Source: JAVVTR01 sp036653535 (lineage in GTDB: Bacteria; Bacteroidota; Bacteroidia; Bacteroidales; P3). From it: a DNA stretch of 64,000 nucleotides. The translations under genes were made by a program, and so were the position numbers. Positions 8,963-16,807 of the stretch are shown here, piece after piece. The stretch is from assembly GCA_036653535.1 (NCBI GenBank), contig JAVVTR010000001.1, positions 372,001-436,000 of the forward strand, in the 5' to 3' direction. The notes beneath the pieces were generated by a model, which saw nothing but the letters and a program-made list of their open reading frames with translations, ran no database searches and had not been told where the DNA came from. Within the stretch, counting starts at the first letter, position 1; every line of letters begins with the position of its first letter.

Positions 8963-10396
8963 TTAGAGGGTGTCGGTGGTTTCAACCGGGCTTTCTTCTT
9001 CTGTCGTGGTCCATTTTTCCCTGTTTTTCTTTTTTCTCTCTTCTACAGGAAAGGCCATAAACCAACAATAAAAGAAACTAAAGAAAACAATCCCTAATTG
9101 AATAGTTAGAGTAGAATCGGTGCAAAAAGCAAAAGATACAGAGAATAAAAAAATTAAAAATAGTAAGTTTTTTGTTTTTATTGCACGAATAAAAGCTGCC
9201 ACCAAAATCCAAGATAAACACCCTAAACCTATTATTCCTAAATCTATAGCTGTATGTAGATATTGATTATGTGGATGTTTTTGTACTATTTTTAATGCTT
9301 GTGTTTTTTGATAATGTTCAAAAAACACATCTCCTCCATCTCCTATGCCCACCCCAAAAACCCAATGCTCGATAAAAGTACCAAAACCATTTTTTAATAA
9401 ATATAAACGAGGCACTACAGAACCATCGTAATTTTTATCTGCAGATGTAATTTCTCTACTTTTAAAGGCACTGTCGGCCTTAAATGCACGAGTCTCTTCC
9501 AAAAAATGATTCGTTTTAGTAATACTATATTGCATTCTTTTTATTACACCGGGGGCAAAATACAAGGACGCTCCAAAAAACAAAACGAAAAGCAGGCAAA
9601 AACTGCCAGCCAAAATATATTTTTTTCTATAAAATATATCCACAAGTATGATTAAACAACTTATTACAAAAATAATTTGTCCGGCTTTGGAAGAAGAGGT
9701 TAATAAAGCCAAAGCGAAACAAAGCATAGAAAAAATAGCAAAAATCTTAATTCCTGTTTTTTTATACCATTTAGGGTGTTGTATCCAAGAAACGGAAAGA
9801 AAAGCGAAAGCTAATACCATATATAATGCTTCAAAAGCCGGATGCAAATGAGGATACGAAGATAAATACTGCATCATGGACGGAATTATATTATTTATAA
9901 GTTCTTGATATTTACCTTGTTCTAATAATTCTCTCGTGAAAGGATATTCCAAAACGCCAAGAGAAAGGAAATAAGCTTTTTGAAAAAAGATACAAAGGCA
10001 GCCAATAACAAAAACAAAGCCTATCCATTTATTCTTTTTTTCTGTAAAAAAATTTCGCCCCATCCCCACCATAATAATAGGAAACACTAAAAGAGAAAGT
10101 TTTCTTTCAAGACTATACCAACCATATTCTTTATTTTCGGAATAAAGCATGCTAAATAAATACATTAAATATAAAAGGAAAAGAGGCAAGAACAAAAGAA
10201 TCCAAGACTTGTCTATTTTTTGAACCTTTGGGGTAAGAATCCAATAAACCAAAGCTATAAATACGCTCACGCCTATAAGATAAGAGGTGGCCCTAAGAAA
10301 AACCCCCATACATAAGGCTATAGCAAGAAGTAGAGCAAATTGTATTCTTTCTAAATTTAAATACCAATTTCCTTTTTGTATTTTATTTTTAAACAA
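8963..10396 (-). CDS. O-antigen ligase-like polytopic membrane protein
   Basis: 477 residues with about 11-12 predicted transmembrane helices and a long periplasmic loop (about 280-370). The loop holds the Wzy_C-type signatures FGVGIGDGGDVFFEHYQ and KHPHNQYLHTAIDLGIIGLG; the HxxxL stretch with the preceding Arg-containing loop is typical of the WaaL/Wzy family. Such proteins join polysaccharide to lipid carriers at the periplasmic face of the inner membrane (O-antigen ligation or polymerisation) or, in some members, transfer glycans to proteins. Which acceptor is used cannot be told here. No glycosyltransferase cluster is adjacent, which favours a housekeeping ligase over a polymerase (inference). 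The C-terminal 30 residues are hydrophilic and rich in Lys, Glu and Thr. The next gene on the strand, the MATE exporter, is 131 bp upstream. Confidence 0.78.
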   Translation of the reverse strand: MFKNKIQKGNWYLNLERIQFALLLAIALCMGVFLRATSYLIGVSVFIALVYWILTPKVQKIDKSWILLFLPLFLLYLMYLFSMLYSENKEYGWYSLERKLSLLVFPIIMVGMGRNFFTEKKNKWIGFVFVIGCLCIFFQKAYFLSLGVLEYPFTRELLEQGKYQELINNIIPSMMQYLSSYPHLHPAFEALYMVLAFAFLSVSWIQHPKWYKKTGIKIFAIFSMLCFALALLTSSSKAGQIIFVISCLIILVDIFYRKKYILAGSFCLLFVLFFGASLYFAPGVIKRMQYSITKTNHFLEETRAFKADSAFKSREITSADKNYDGSVVPRLYLLKNGFGTFIEHWVFGVGIGDGGDVFFEHYQKTQALKIVQKHPHNQYLHTAIDLGIIGLGCLSWILVAAFIRAIKTKNLLFLIFLFSVSFAFCTDSTLTIQLGIVFFSFFYCWFMAFPVEERKKKNREKWTTTEEESPVETTDTL

Positions 10397-10527
10397 TGTA
10401 TTCTTTTTATTTTATTTGTCTTTTTTATTTTACGCCTGCATTTCTTATATCCTCAAAAAGTTGTCTTTTAAACAACAAAATAAAAAATCTTTTATTCTCC
10501 ATATTTCTACAAAATTACTCTTTTTTT

Positions 10528-11883
10528 TCAATCCTTTAGTTGACTACTTTTATTCCAAAAAAATTGTCGGTTCAAAATATAAATAGCTAACAGCACGGAA
10601 AGGCCATCCGCTACGGGAATAGCTCCCCAAACACCTGATAACCCCCAAAAAGAAGAACAAATATATAGAGCCGGTATAAGAAATAACACCTGCCGAGTCA
10701 AACTTAAAAATATAGAAAGTTTTGCTTTCCCAATAGATTGGAAAAAGTTTCCTGTAACAATTTGAAAACCAAGTAATGGATGCAATAAAAAAACAATACG
10801 AAGCCCTGTTTTGGTAATATTTATCAATTCTATATCCTTGGTAAATAATCCAGCCATAAAAGCAGGCGCCAATTCAATGAGTATAAAACCAAAAGTAGTT
10901 ACCACCGTAGCGGCATAAAATGCTAAAAATAACGCTTTTTTCGAACGCTCTATTTTACCTGCACCATAATTATAACCCACTATAGGCTGCATCCCCTGAC
11001 AAATACCTATAACAAACATAACAAATAAAATAGCATAACTATTTATAATTCCGTATGCCCCTATCGCTAAATCGCCTCCATAATTGTGAAGTTTATTGTT
11101 TAAAATAATATTGACTACCGATGCAGCCACATTCATCAAAAAAGGAGACAAGCCTATGGAAACAATATCTTTTATGGTGGAGCTTCGCATACGAATTTTT
11201 TGACGATGGAAACGAATATAGGTTTTTTGACCCATAAAAAACTGCATCGTAAAGCATGCACTAATAAACATAGATATTACAGTAGCATAAGCGGCTCCTT
11301 CTATGCCCATATTTAAGCCGAAAATAAAAAGCGGGTCTAAAATTACATTGGCTCCAACCCCTATTAACATAAACTGCATAGATTTTCCTGGAGAACCAGA
11401 TGCTCTAATAATATTACTATAACTATAGGCCAAATTACTAAAAATACTGCCGGGTATAATAATTTTCAAATAGGCCGAAGCATAGGGAATCGTTTGTTCA
11501 CTACCTCCAAAAAGCCTTAACAGAGGATCCAAAAAAAAGAGACAAGAGGTACAAATACAGGCCCATATAACAAAGGTAAGTAGAATGGCATTCCCCAAAA
11601 TACGTTCCGCCCAATCTTTATCATTCATTCCCAATACAATAGAGATTTTGGAAGAGGCTCCCACTCCAACAAGAGTTCCAAAAGCTTGAATTAAGGTCAT
11701 AATAGGGAAACAAAGAGCTAAGCCAGAAATAGCCATAGAACCTGCTCCTTGTCCAATAAAAACACGATCTACCACATTGTAAAGAGAAGTGGCCATAGTC
11801 GCTACCACAGCCGGCACAGAATATTGCCACAGCAACCGACCTATCTTTTCGGTTTCTAACTTACCGGGATCCACAGTGGACAT
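10528..11883 (-). CDS. MATE-family multidrug/Na+ antiporter
   Basis: 451 residues, about 12 transmembrane helices arranged as two similar halves, the usual length for MATE transporters. The N-terminus (IGRLLWQYSVPAVVATMATSLYNVVDRVFIGQ) is the classical first MatE helix, with the conserved Pro and the YNVVDRVFIG segment. The second half begins near SIGLSPFLMNVAASVVNIILN. The family exports cationic drugs or metabolites using Na+ or H+ gradients across the inner membrane; the substrate is not predictable. It is probably transcribed on its own from the promoter box at 11912-11919. The gene is the first of a minus-strand pair with the O-antigen-ligase-like gene downstream. Confidence 0.9.
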   Translation of the reverse strand: MSTVDPGKLETEKIGRLLWQYSVPAVVATMATSLYNVVDRVFIGQGAGSMAISGLALCFPIMTLIQAFGTLVGVGASSKISIVLGMNDKDWAERILGNAILLTFVIWACICTSCLFFLDPLLRLFGGSEQTIPYASAYLKIIIPGSIFSNLAYSYSNIIRASGSPGKSMQFMLIGVGANVILDPLFIFGLNMGIEGAAYATVISMFISACFTMQFFMGQKTYIRFHRQKIRMRSSTIKDIVSIGLSPFLMNVAASVVNIILNNKLHNYGGDLAIGAYGIINSYAILFVMFVIGICQGMQPIVGYNYGAGKIERSKKALFLAFYAATVVTTFGFILIELAPAFMAGLFTKDIELINITKTGLRIVFLLHPLLGFQIVTGNFFQSIGKAKLSIFLSLTRQVLFLIPALYICSSFWGLSGVWGAIPVADGLSVLLAIYILNRQFFWNKSSQLKD

Positions 11884-11911
11884 CTTACAATTTCAATTTT
11901 ATTTTGGAGAG

Positions 11912-11919
11912 CAAATGTA
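11912..11919 (-). promoter_or_regulatory. -7 promoter box TACATTTG for the MATE gene
   Basis: The minus strand reads TACATTTG 29 bp upstream of the MATE start codon at 11883, matching TAnnTTTG and leaving a short leader of about 20 nt. Confidence 0.55.
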
Positions 11920-12065
11920 ATATAAGTTATATAAGTCCATATACATCCAAAAAGAAGGGAAAATAAGGATTGGTTTCCCCTATTTTCTGAGTGTTTTTCT
12001 TACAGTACAGGACAAAGGAACAAAGGTAAGAAAATAAAACTTGTTTCTAAACAGAAATAGAAAAA

Positions 12066-12108
12066 CAGGGGGACAGGCACGAGGGAAAACAGGGGGACAG
12101 GCACGAGG
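12066..12108 (+). repeat. Two dispersed-element copies in tandem, CAGGGGG variant
   Basis: CAGGGGGACAGGCACGAGG occurs at 12066-12084 and 12090-12108, identical and separated by GAAAA. The 5' flank (AAAACAGG) is also shared but differs from the common ACAC flank elsewhere. It lies in the divergent gap between the MATE gene and thiL, about 130 bp upstream of the thiL promoter. Confidence 0.88.
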
Positions 12109-12235
12109 AAACCCAATTCTACAGCCATGCACAGAGTGAAATGAAGAAAATAAGGCAAAAAAAAACATGTGCTTTCTTATTTTCTAAACAGAAAATGGCC
12201 TGAATTTAGAAACAGTTTTTAGCACATTTTTTCCT

Positions 12236-12243
12236 TATCTTTG
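12236..12243 (+). promoter_or_regulatory. -7 promoter box TATCTTTG for thiL
   Basis: TATCTTTG matches TAnnTTTG, 36 bp before the thiL ATG. A T-rich stretch about 20 bp upstream (near 12216) could serve as the -33 element. No TPP riboswitch was recognised in the leader. Confidence 0.6.
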
Positions 12244-12278
12244 CACTGTAATTTTTAAAAACTATAAATTTTAAGCTT

Positions 12279-13337
12279 ATGCCGGAAAATATACCCAACC
12301 CCTCGCGTACCGAAATTGAAAGTCTGGGAGAATTTGGACTCATTGATTTTTTAACCAAAGACTTACCTATACACAATACAGATTCAACGCTAAAAGGAGT
12401 AGGGGACGATGCTGCTGTTGTGAAAATTCCAGAAGGATGCGTTCAGTTGATTTCTAAAGATTTATTAATTGAAAACGTACACTTTGATCTCACTTATTGC
12501 CCACTAAAACATCTTGGATACAAAGCAATTGCAGTAAATCTCTCCGATATTGCAGCTATGAACGGGCAACCCAAACAAGTTTTGGTGGGCATTGCCATTT
12601 CTAACCGTTTTTCCTTGGAAGCCTTAGAGGAATTATATAGCGGAATGCGCTTAGCCTGCGATCGTTACGGAGTAGACCTCGTTGGAGGTGATACCACTTC
12701 TAATACTTCCGGATTGCTTATTTCTGTAACCGTTTTAGGTTCGGTTCACCCTACCAAAATTAGCTATAGAAATGGAGCTAAAGAACATGATTTACTTTGT
12801 GTTTCTGGTAATTTAGGGGGAGCCTACGCTGGTCTTTTACTCTTGGAAAGAGAAAAACAAGAATTTTTGGCCAATCCTAAAATGCAACCAGATTTTAAGG
12901 ATTTTTCTTACGTACTGGAACGTCAACTTAAACCAGAACCTCGTATAGATATAGTAAAATTATTAGACGAAAAAGGAGTGAAACCAACCTCTATGATAGA
13001 TATTTCCGATGGTTTAGCTTCCGAAATTCTGCACATAACCAAAGATTCTGACTGTGGATGTTTGCTCTATGAAAATAAAATTCCTATAGATCCGGAAACC
13101 TGCAAAGCATTGGAAATGTTTAAAATTCTTCCTGAAGTAGCTGCACTAAGCGGAGGAGAAGATTATGAATTACTTTTCACTATTTCTCAAGAAGATTACC
13201 CTAAAATTAAAGACTCTAAAGAAATTTCCATTATTGGACATATCACAGAAGCGGCTCAGGGAGCGTACTTGGTTCCGGAAAACGGAACTCTAATTCCACT
13301 CACGGCCCAAGGATGGAATAGCTTTCCTAATAAATAG
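12279..13337 (+). CDS. thiL: Thiamine-monophosphate kinase
   Basis: 352 residues, standard length. It phosphorylates thiamine monophosphate to thiamine diphosphate with ATP, the last step of cofactor synthesis in the cytoplasm. Diagnostic features are the N-terminal LGEFGLIDFL, the GVGDDAAVV metal/nucleotide motif (about residues 41-49), ISKDLLIENVHFDL, the NLSDIAAMNG segment and GGDTT (the PurM/AIR synthase-fold ATP site), and the C-terminal MIDISDGLASE and LSGGEDYELLFT. The enzyme acts alone; no other thiamine gene is adjacent. A good promoter box sits 36 bp upstream. The next gene, an S4 RNA-binding protein, starts 166 bp downstream after a duplicated segment. Confidence 0.95.
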   Translation: MPENIPNPSRTEIESLGEFGLIDFLTKDLPIHNTDSTLKGVGDDAAVVKIPEGCVQLISKDLLIENVHFDLTYCPLKHLGYKAIAVNLSDIAAMNGQPKQVLVGIAISNRFSLEALEELYSGMRLACDRYGVDLVGGDTTSNTSGLLISVTVLGSVHPTKISYRNGAKEHDLLCVSGNLGGAYAGLLLLEREKQEFLANPKMQPDFKDFSYVLERQLKPEPRIDIVKLLDEKGVKPTSMIDISDGLASEILHITKDSDCGCLLYENKIPIDPETCKALEMFKILPEVAALSGGEDYELLFTISQEDYPKIKDSKEISIIGHITEAAQGAYLVPENGTLIPLTAQGWNSFPNK

Positions 13338-13346
13338 AAGGAAAAG

Positions 13347-13444
13347 AATAAATCCAATCGATAGGTGGAGATAAGGTAACTAAAAAGACTAAGGTAAACC
13401 GGCATACGAACCAATAAATTCAATCGATAGGTGGAGGGAAGGTA
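13347..13444. repeat. 32-bp imperfect direct repeat after thiL
   Basis: A 32-bp segment at 13347-13378 recurs at 13413-13444 with three differences; both contain AATCGATAGGTGGAG. The period is 66 bp. It occupies most of the gap between thiL and the S4 protein gene. Confidence 0.8.
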
Positions 13445-13503
13445 TAAAGTGTATATCAAAAACGGATGCTTCTAAAATAACAAGGAAAAGTCTAAAATAA
13501 AAA

Positions 13504-13869
13504 ATGAGAATTGATAAATATTTATGGACCATTCGCATATTTAAAACTCGCTCGGTAGCGACAGAAGCTTGCCATAAAGGGCAGGTTCGCCTTGGAAACG
13601 ATATTATAAAAGCCTCTAAAGAAATAAAAGAAAACGATATTATAAATATAAACCAAAATGGAATTACACGCTCCTACAAGGTCTTAGATTTACCAAAAAA
13701 TAGAGTTGGAGCAGCTCTCTTACCTACTTTTGTCTTAGATATGACTACCGATGAAGAAAAAGAAAAAATACAAATGCGTCGTTCTCCTTCTTTCGAACGC
13801 CGAGAAAGGGGATCGGGAAGACCTACCAAACGGGAACGTCGAGAAATAGACTTATTTAAACGAAATTAA
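13504..13869 (+). CDS. hslR: S4-domain RNA-binding protein, Hsp15 family
   Basis: 121 residues. The N-terminal S4 domain is clear: MRIDKYLWTIRIFKTRSVAT, then GQVRLGNDIIKASKEIKEND. A basic tail is rich in Arg, Lys and Glu (FERRERGSGRPTKRERREID). Hsp15 binds stalled 50S subunits carrying peptidyl-tRNA and helps recycle them; that is family knowledge. Length and domain order match Bacteroidota HslR proteins. The gene faces the minus-strand der gene, and the 65-bp gap between them holds no obvious hairpin. Confidence 0.88.
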   Translation: MRIDKYLWTIRIFKTRSVATEACHKGQVRLGNDIIKASKEIKENDIININQNGITRSYKVLDLPKNRVGAALLPTFVLDMTTDEEKEKIQMRRSPSFERRERGSGRPTKRERREIDLFKRN

Positions 13870-13934
13870 AAATATTCTTTATTGGAACCTTGGTTTAAGA
13901 GAATTAAAAATAGCCTTGCAAAAGAATAGATTTA

Positions 13935-15242
13935 TTAATTTTTAGACCTGAAAAATATTTTCATAGGTACTCCGCTGAAATTATATAAGCGGCGAATTTG
14001 TTTCTCCACAAATCTTTTATAGGGATCTTTTATATATTGTGGCAAATTACAAAAGAAAACAAAAGCCGGATAAGCGGTTGGTAATTGTGTAATATACTTT
14101 ATTTTAACCGATTTTCCTTTATAAATAGGAGGTGGAGTTTGTTTTACTATTGGAAGTAACATTTCGTTGAGTTCAGAAGTGGGAATATGCTGTTTACGAT
14201 GATCATAAACCTCTTTCGCCATTTCTAAAACCTTAAAAATACGCTGTTTGTTAATAACCGAAGTGAAAACGATAGGAATATCGTTAGCGGGAGCCAACCT
14301 GGCGCGTATTCCTTCTTCATAGTCCTTTAATGTGTTGGTTTCCTTTGATACTAAATCCCACTTATTAATTACCACTACCACCCCTTTGTTATTTCTATAA
14401 CAGAGACTAAATAAGTTTATATCTTGAGATTCTATACCCTGGGTTGCGTCTAACATTATGATACACACATCACTACTCTCAATTGCTCTAATAGAACGCA
14501 TAACAGAATAAAACTCTATATTTTCACTTACTTTAGTTTTTCGTCGTATGCCAGCGGTATCCACCAAATAAAAATCAAAGCCAAAGAGATTGTAACGAGA
14601 GTAAAGAGAGTCGCGAGTAGTACCAGCAATAGGAGTAACAATATTTCTATCTTGACCAATAAACGCATTAATAATGGAGGATTTCCCTACATTAGGACGG
14701 CCAATCACTGTAATACGAGGCAAATCTTCCGGCATAGTATCGGGAAATTCGTCCATTTCTGAAACAACTTCATCTAACAAATCCCCGGTTCCTCCCCCAT
14801 TCGTCGCAGAGATAGTAAATAATTTTGGCAACCCAAGAGAATAAAATTCGGCTGCATCGTTCTCACGCATAGCATTATCCACCTTGTTTACTACCAAAAT
14901 AACTTTTTTAGGGCTAGGCCGCAACAAATCCGCCACATCCACATCCATAGGCGTAACGCCATCTTTGGCATCCACCATAAATAAAATCAAATCGGATTCG
15001 TCTATGGCCAACTCCACTTGACGACGAATTTCTTCATTAAAAGAATCTTCATCATCCGTGAGATATCCTCCCGTATCTATTACGGAAAAATCCTTACCAT
15101 TCCAATCGCCAGTGCCATAATTTCGATCTCGGGTAACCCCACTAATTTCGTCTACAATGGCATCTCTGCTTTCGGTAAGGCGATTAAATAAAGTAGACTT
15201 TCCAACATTGGGCCGACCTACTATAGCTATTATATTTCTCAT
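13935..15242 (-). CDS. der: Ribosome-assembly GTPase Der (EngA)
   Basis: 435 residues, the normal length. Two consecutive GTPase domains are followed by a KH-like domain. Domain 1 has G1 GRPNVGKST (about 9-17), DTGGY and NKVD. Domain 2 has GRPNVGKSS (about 185), DTAGIRRK and NKWD. The C-terminal KH-like domain ends VPMKIFFRSKN. Der binds the 50S subunit and is required for late large-subunit assembly. The start at 15242 directly precedes the first beta strand and is the only sensible choice. Initiator tRNA lies 75 bp upstream on the same strand, separated by a hairpin terminator. Confidence 0.97.
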   Translation of the reverse strand: MRNIIAIVGRPNVGKSTLFNRLTESRDAIVDEISGVTRDRNYGTGDWNGKDFSVIDTGGYLTDDEDSFNEEIRRQVELAIDESDLILFMVDAKDGVTPMDVDVADLLRPSPKKVILVVNKVDNAMRENDAAEFYSLGLPKLFTISATNGGGTGDLLDEVVSEMDEFPDTMPEDLPRITVIGRPNVGKSSIINAFIGQDRNIVTPIAGTTRDSLYSRYNLFGFDFYLVDTAGIRRKTKVSENIEFYSVMRSIRAIESSDVCIIMLDATQGIESQDINLFSLCYRNNKGVVVVINKWDLVSKETNTLKDYEEGIRARLAPANDIPIVFTSVINKQRIFKVLEMAKEVYDHRKQHIPTSELNEMLLPIVKQTPPPIYKGKSVKIKYITQLPTAYPAFVFFCNLPQYIKDPYKRFVEKQIRRLYNFSGVPMKIFFRSKN

Positions 15243-15276
15243 AATTTATCAAACAAAAGAGGAATTCTTTAACACA

Positions 15277-15312
15277 AAGAGGGCTTGCAAACCGCTGTTT
15301 ACAAGCCCTCTT
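15277..15312 (-). terminator. Hairpin terminator after initiator tRNA
   Basis: AAGAGGGCTTG (15277-15287) pairs perfectly with CAAGCCCTCTT (15302-15312) across a 14-nt loop. It starts 5 bp beyond the tRNA 3' end. The minus strand continues TGTGTTAAAG, only moderately U-rich. The hairpin probably ends tRNA transcription before der. Confidence 0.65.
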
Positions 15313-15317
15313 GTTAG

Positions 15318-15389
<72 letters not shown>

Positions 15390-15390
15390 A

Positions 15391-15406
15391 TATATTTGCA
15401 AAGATA
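15391..15406 (-). promoter_or_regulatory. Back-to-back -7 boxes at the tRNA-fMet start
   Basis: The 16-bp segment TATATTTGCAAAGATA holds TATCTTTG on the minus strand (15399-15406), correctly placed for the tRNA starting at 15389. It also holds TATATTTG on the plus strand (15391-15398). The plus-strand box may be chance; no plus-strand gene starts nearby. The remaining 15407-15787 shows no gene, only a weak stem-loop around 15691-15711. Confidence 0.5.
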
Positions 15407-15787
15407 TACTTTTCTTTTTGAAAAACCTAATAGTGTCTGTAAATTTCTTGAAAGGCAGGTTCCTGTAGCAATTGCGAATTTATACCAAAAGATTGAAAAG
15501 CACTAAATAAGGGATTTGAATTTTGATTTTTTATGCGGTCTTCTATTTACTTTAGATCTATTTGCTAATATTTGCGAGTTGGGAAAGTCTTCAAAAGTAG
15601 ATTTTTTAGGAATATATTAACTTATCCTCTTATTGGTGTGTCCTATAGCCCCCTTTCATACTTTAACTTACACCGCAAATAGAGTATGCTTTAGCTTGGT
15701 GTTCCAGCTAAGACCTCCGTTATTAGAAAAACAGATAGGTTCTCTATTTGCTATTTATTTGAGAAAGGAAAAATACCTATGAAAAGC

Positions 15788-15821
15788 TATCTTTGTTTTT
15801 TAGTTTTTTTAATTACATTTG
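15788..15821 (+). promoter_or_regulatory. Two candidate -7 boxes upstream of the GIN-domain gene
   Basis: TATCTTTG at 15788-15795 and TACATTTG at 15814-15821 both match TAnnTTTG, 51 and 25 bp ahead of the ATG at 15846. The first leaves a more normal leader. Confidence 0.5.
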
Positions 15822-15845
15822 TTCCTCTCTTATAATTAAAAAATT

Positions 15846-16700
15846 ATGAAAACGATCTCTTTAAAATTCGCTTTCTTTATTCTTTGTGTTTTCTTTACAT
15901 TTAGTTGTGGTACAGTGCGATCCAATTTTATTTATCCTTCCGGTTCTATAAGTACTCGAACTTTCAATAACCAGGATTTTTCTCAAATACAGGCAGGAAA
16001 TGCTTTTATTGTTAAACTAATTCCTGGAGATAAAGAAAGTATTTATATTGAAGCGGACAACAACCTTATGCCCTATATTTCCGTTAAACAAGAAAAAGAA
16101 CGTCTTGAACTTGGTTTTAATAAGGAAGTAAAAATTAAAGGCAACTTGCGTGTGGTGGCCACGGTAACTTATAAAACCCTTAATAGTTTGAAAGCCTTTG
16201 GTGCCACCAATATTTATATGCCCCTCCCTCTTATTACAAATAATTTAACAGTTACGCTAAGCGGGGCCTCTTCTTTGGAAGGTTCTGTCGTTGTAAGTTC
16301 CTTATTTAAATTAAGTCAAGAAGGAGCCTCTTCCTGTAAGCTTGACGTAGAAGCTAAATCCATTAAGGCAAAATTAAGTGGTGCTTCGATTATCTCTGAC
16401 GGAGTTTGGAAAGTAGCCGTATCGGGTATTATTGCTTTATCGGGAGCCTCTTCGGTTAATATATCTGGTTTTATCCATAAATTGGAACTTACCGCTAATG
16501 GTGCTTCCCAATTCAAAAACCAAAATTTACTAACTAATATTACTATTGCTACCCTTTCCGGAGCCAGTAACGCTCTGTTATCGGTAGATAATGAACTTCG
16601 TGTAAAAGCAAGCGGAGCCAGCATGCTTTCTTATCAAGGAGAACCAAATATCAAAGATGTTTCCGCTACTGGAGCATCTTCGGTTTCTCGCAAAAAATAA
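15846..16700 (+). CDS. GIN-domain (DUF2807) lipoprotein
   Basis: 284 residues. The signal peptide (FAFFILCVFFTFSC) ends in a lipobox-like FSCG, so it is probably lipidated at Cys21. The rest is a right-handed beta-solenoid-like GIN domain: a lead-in FSQIQAGNAFIVKLIPGD, then about nine turns marked by LSGASS, SGASII, LSGASS, NGASQF, LSGASN, SGASML and TGASSV. Such head-GIN proteins are widespread in Bacteroidota and are assumed to be envelope or surface proteins; no catalytic function is known. It is followed immediately by a strong terminator shared with the convergent S46 peptidase gene. Confidence 0.85.
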   Translation: MKTISLKFAFFILCVFFTFSCGTVRSNFIYPSGSISTRTFNNQDFSQIQAGNAFIVKLIPGDKESIYIEADNNLMPYISVKQEKERLELGFNKEVKIKGNLRVVATVTYKTLNSLKAFGATNIYMPLPLITNNLTVTLSGASSLEGSVVVSSLFKLSQEGASSCKLDVEAKSIKAKLSGASIISDGVWKVAVSGIIALSGASSVNISGFIHKLELTANGASQFKNQNLLTNITIATLSGASNALLSVDNELRVKASGASMLSYQGEPNIKDVSATGASSVSRKK

Positions 16701-16744
16701 AAAAGAGAGGGCCCTCTAACTATTTGGAGAGCCCTCTCTTTTTT
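16701..16744 (+). terminator. Bidirectional intrinsic terminator
   Basis: AAAAGAGAGGGC (16701-16712) pairs perfectly with GCCCTCTCTTTT (16731-16742) and is followed by TT. The A-run on the other arm gives a U tract on the minus strand too, so it can serve both the GIN-domain gene and the convergent S46 peptidase gene. Confidence 0.9.
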
Positions 16745-16807
16745 AATTTTGCCTATTAAATAATTTATAATAAAGCACCTAACTTTTTTATTTCTCCTAC
16801 TTGCTTT

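Noticed and set aside
12244..12278. TPP riboswitch upstream of thiL
   Set aside because: The leader between the promoter box and ATG is only about 30 nt, too short for a THI element, and the conserved CUGAGA motif is absent.
13135..13736. Plus-strand and minus-strand ORFs of 60-110 codons throughout the window lying opposite or out of frame within real genes
   Set aside because: They overlap well-supported genes, have composition typical of shadow frames (Phe, Ile, Ser, Cys-rich) and no recognisable domains.
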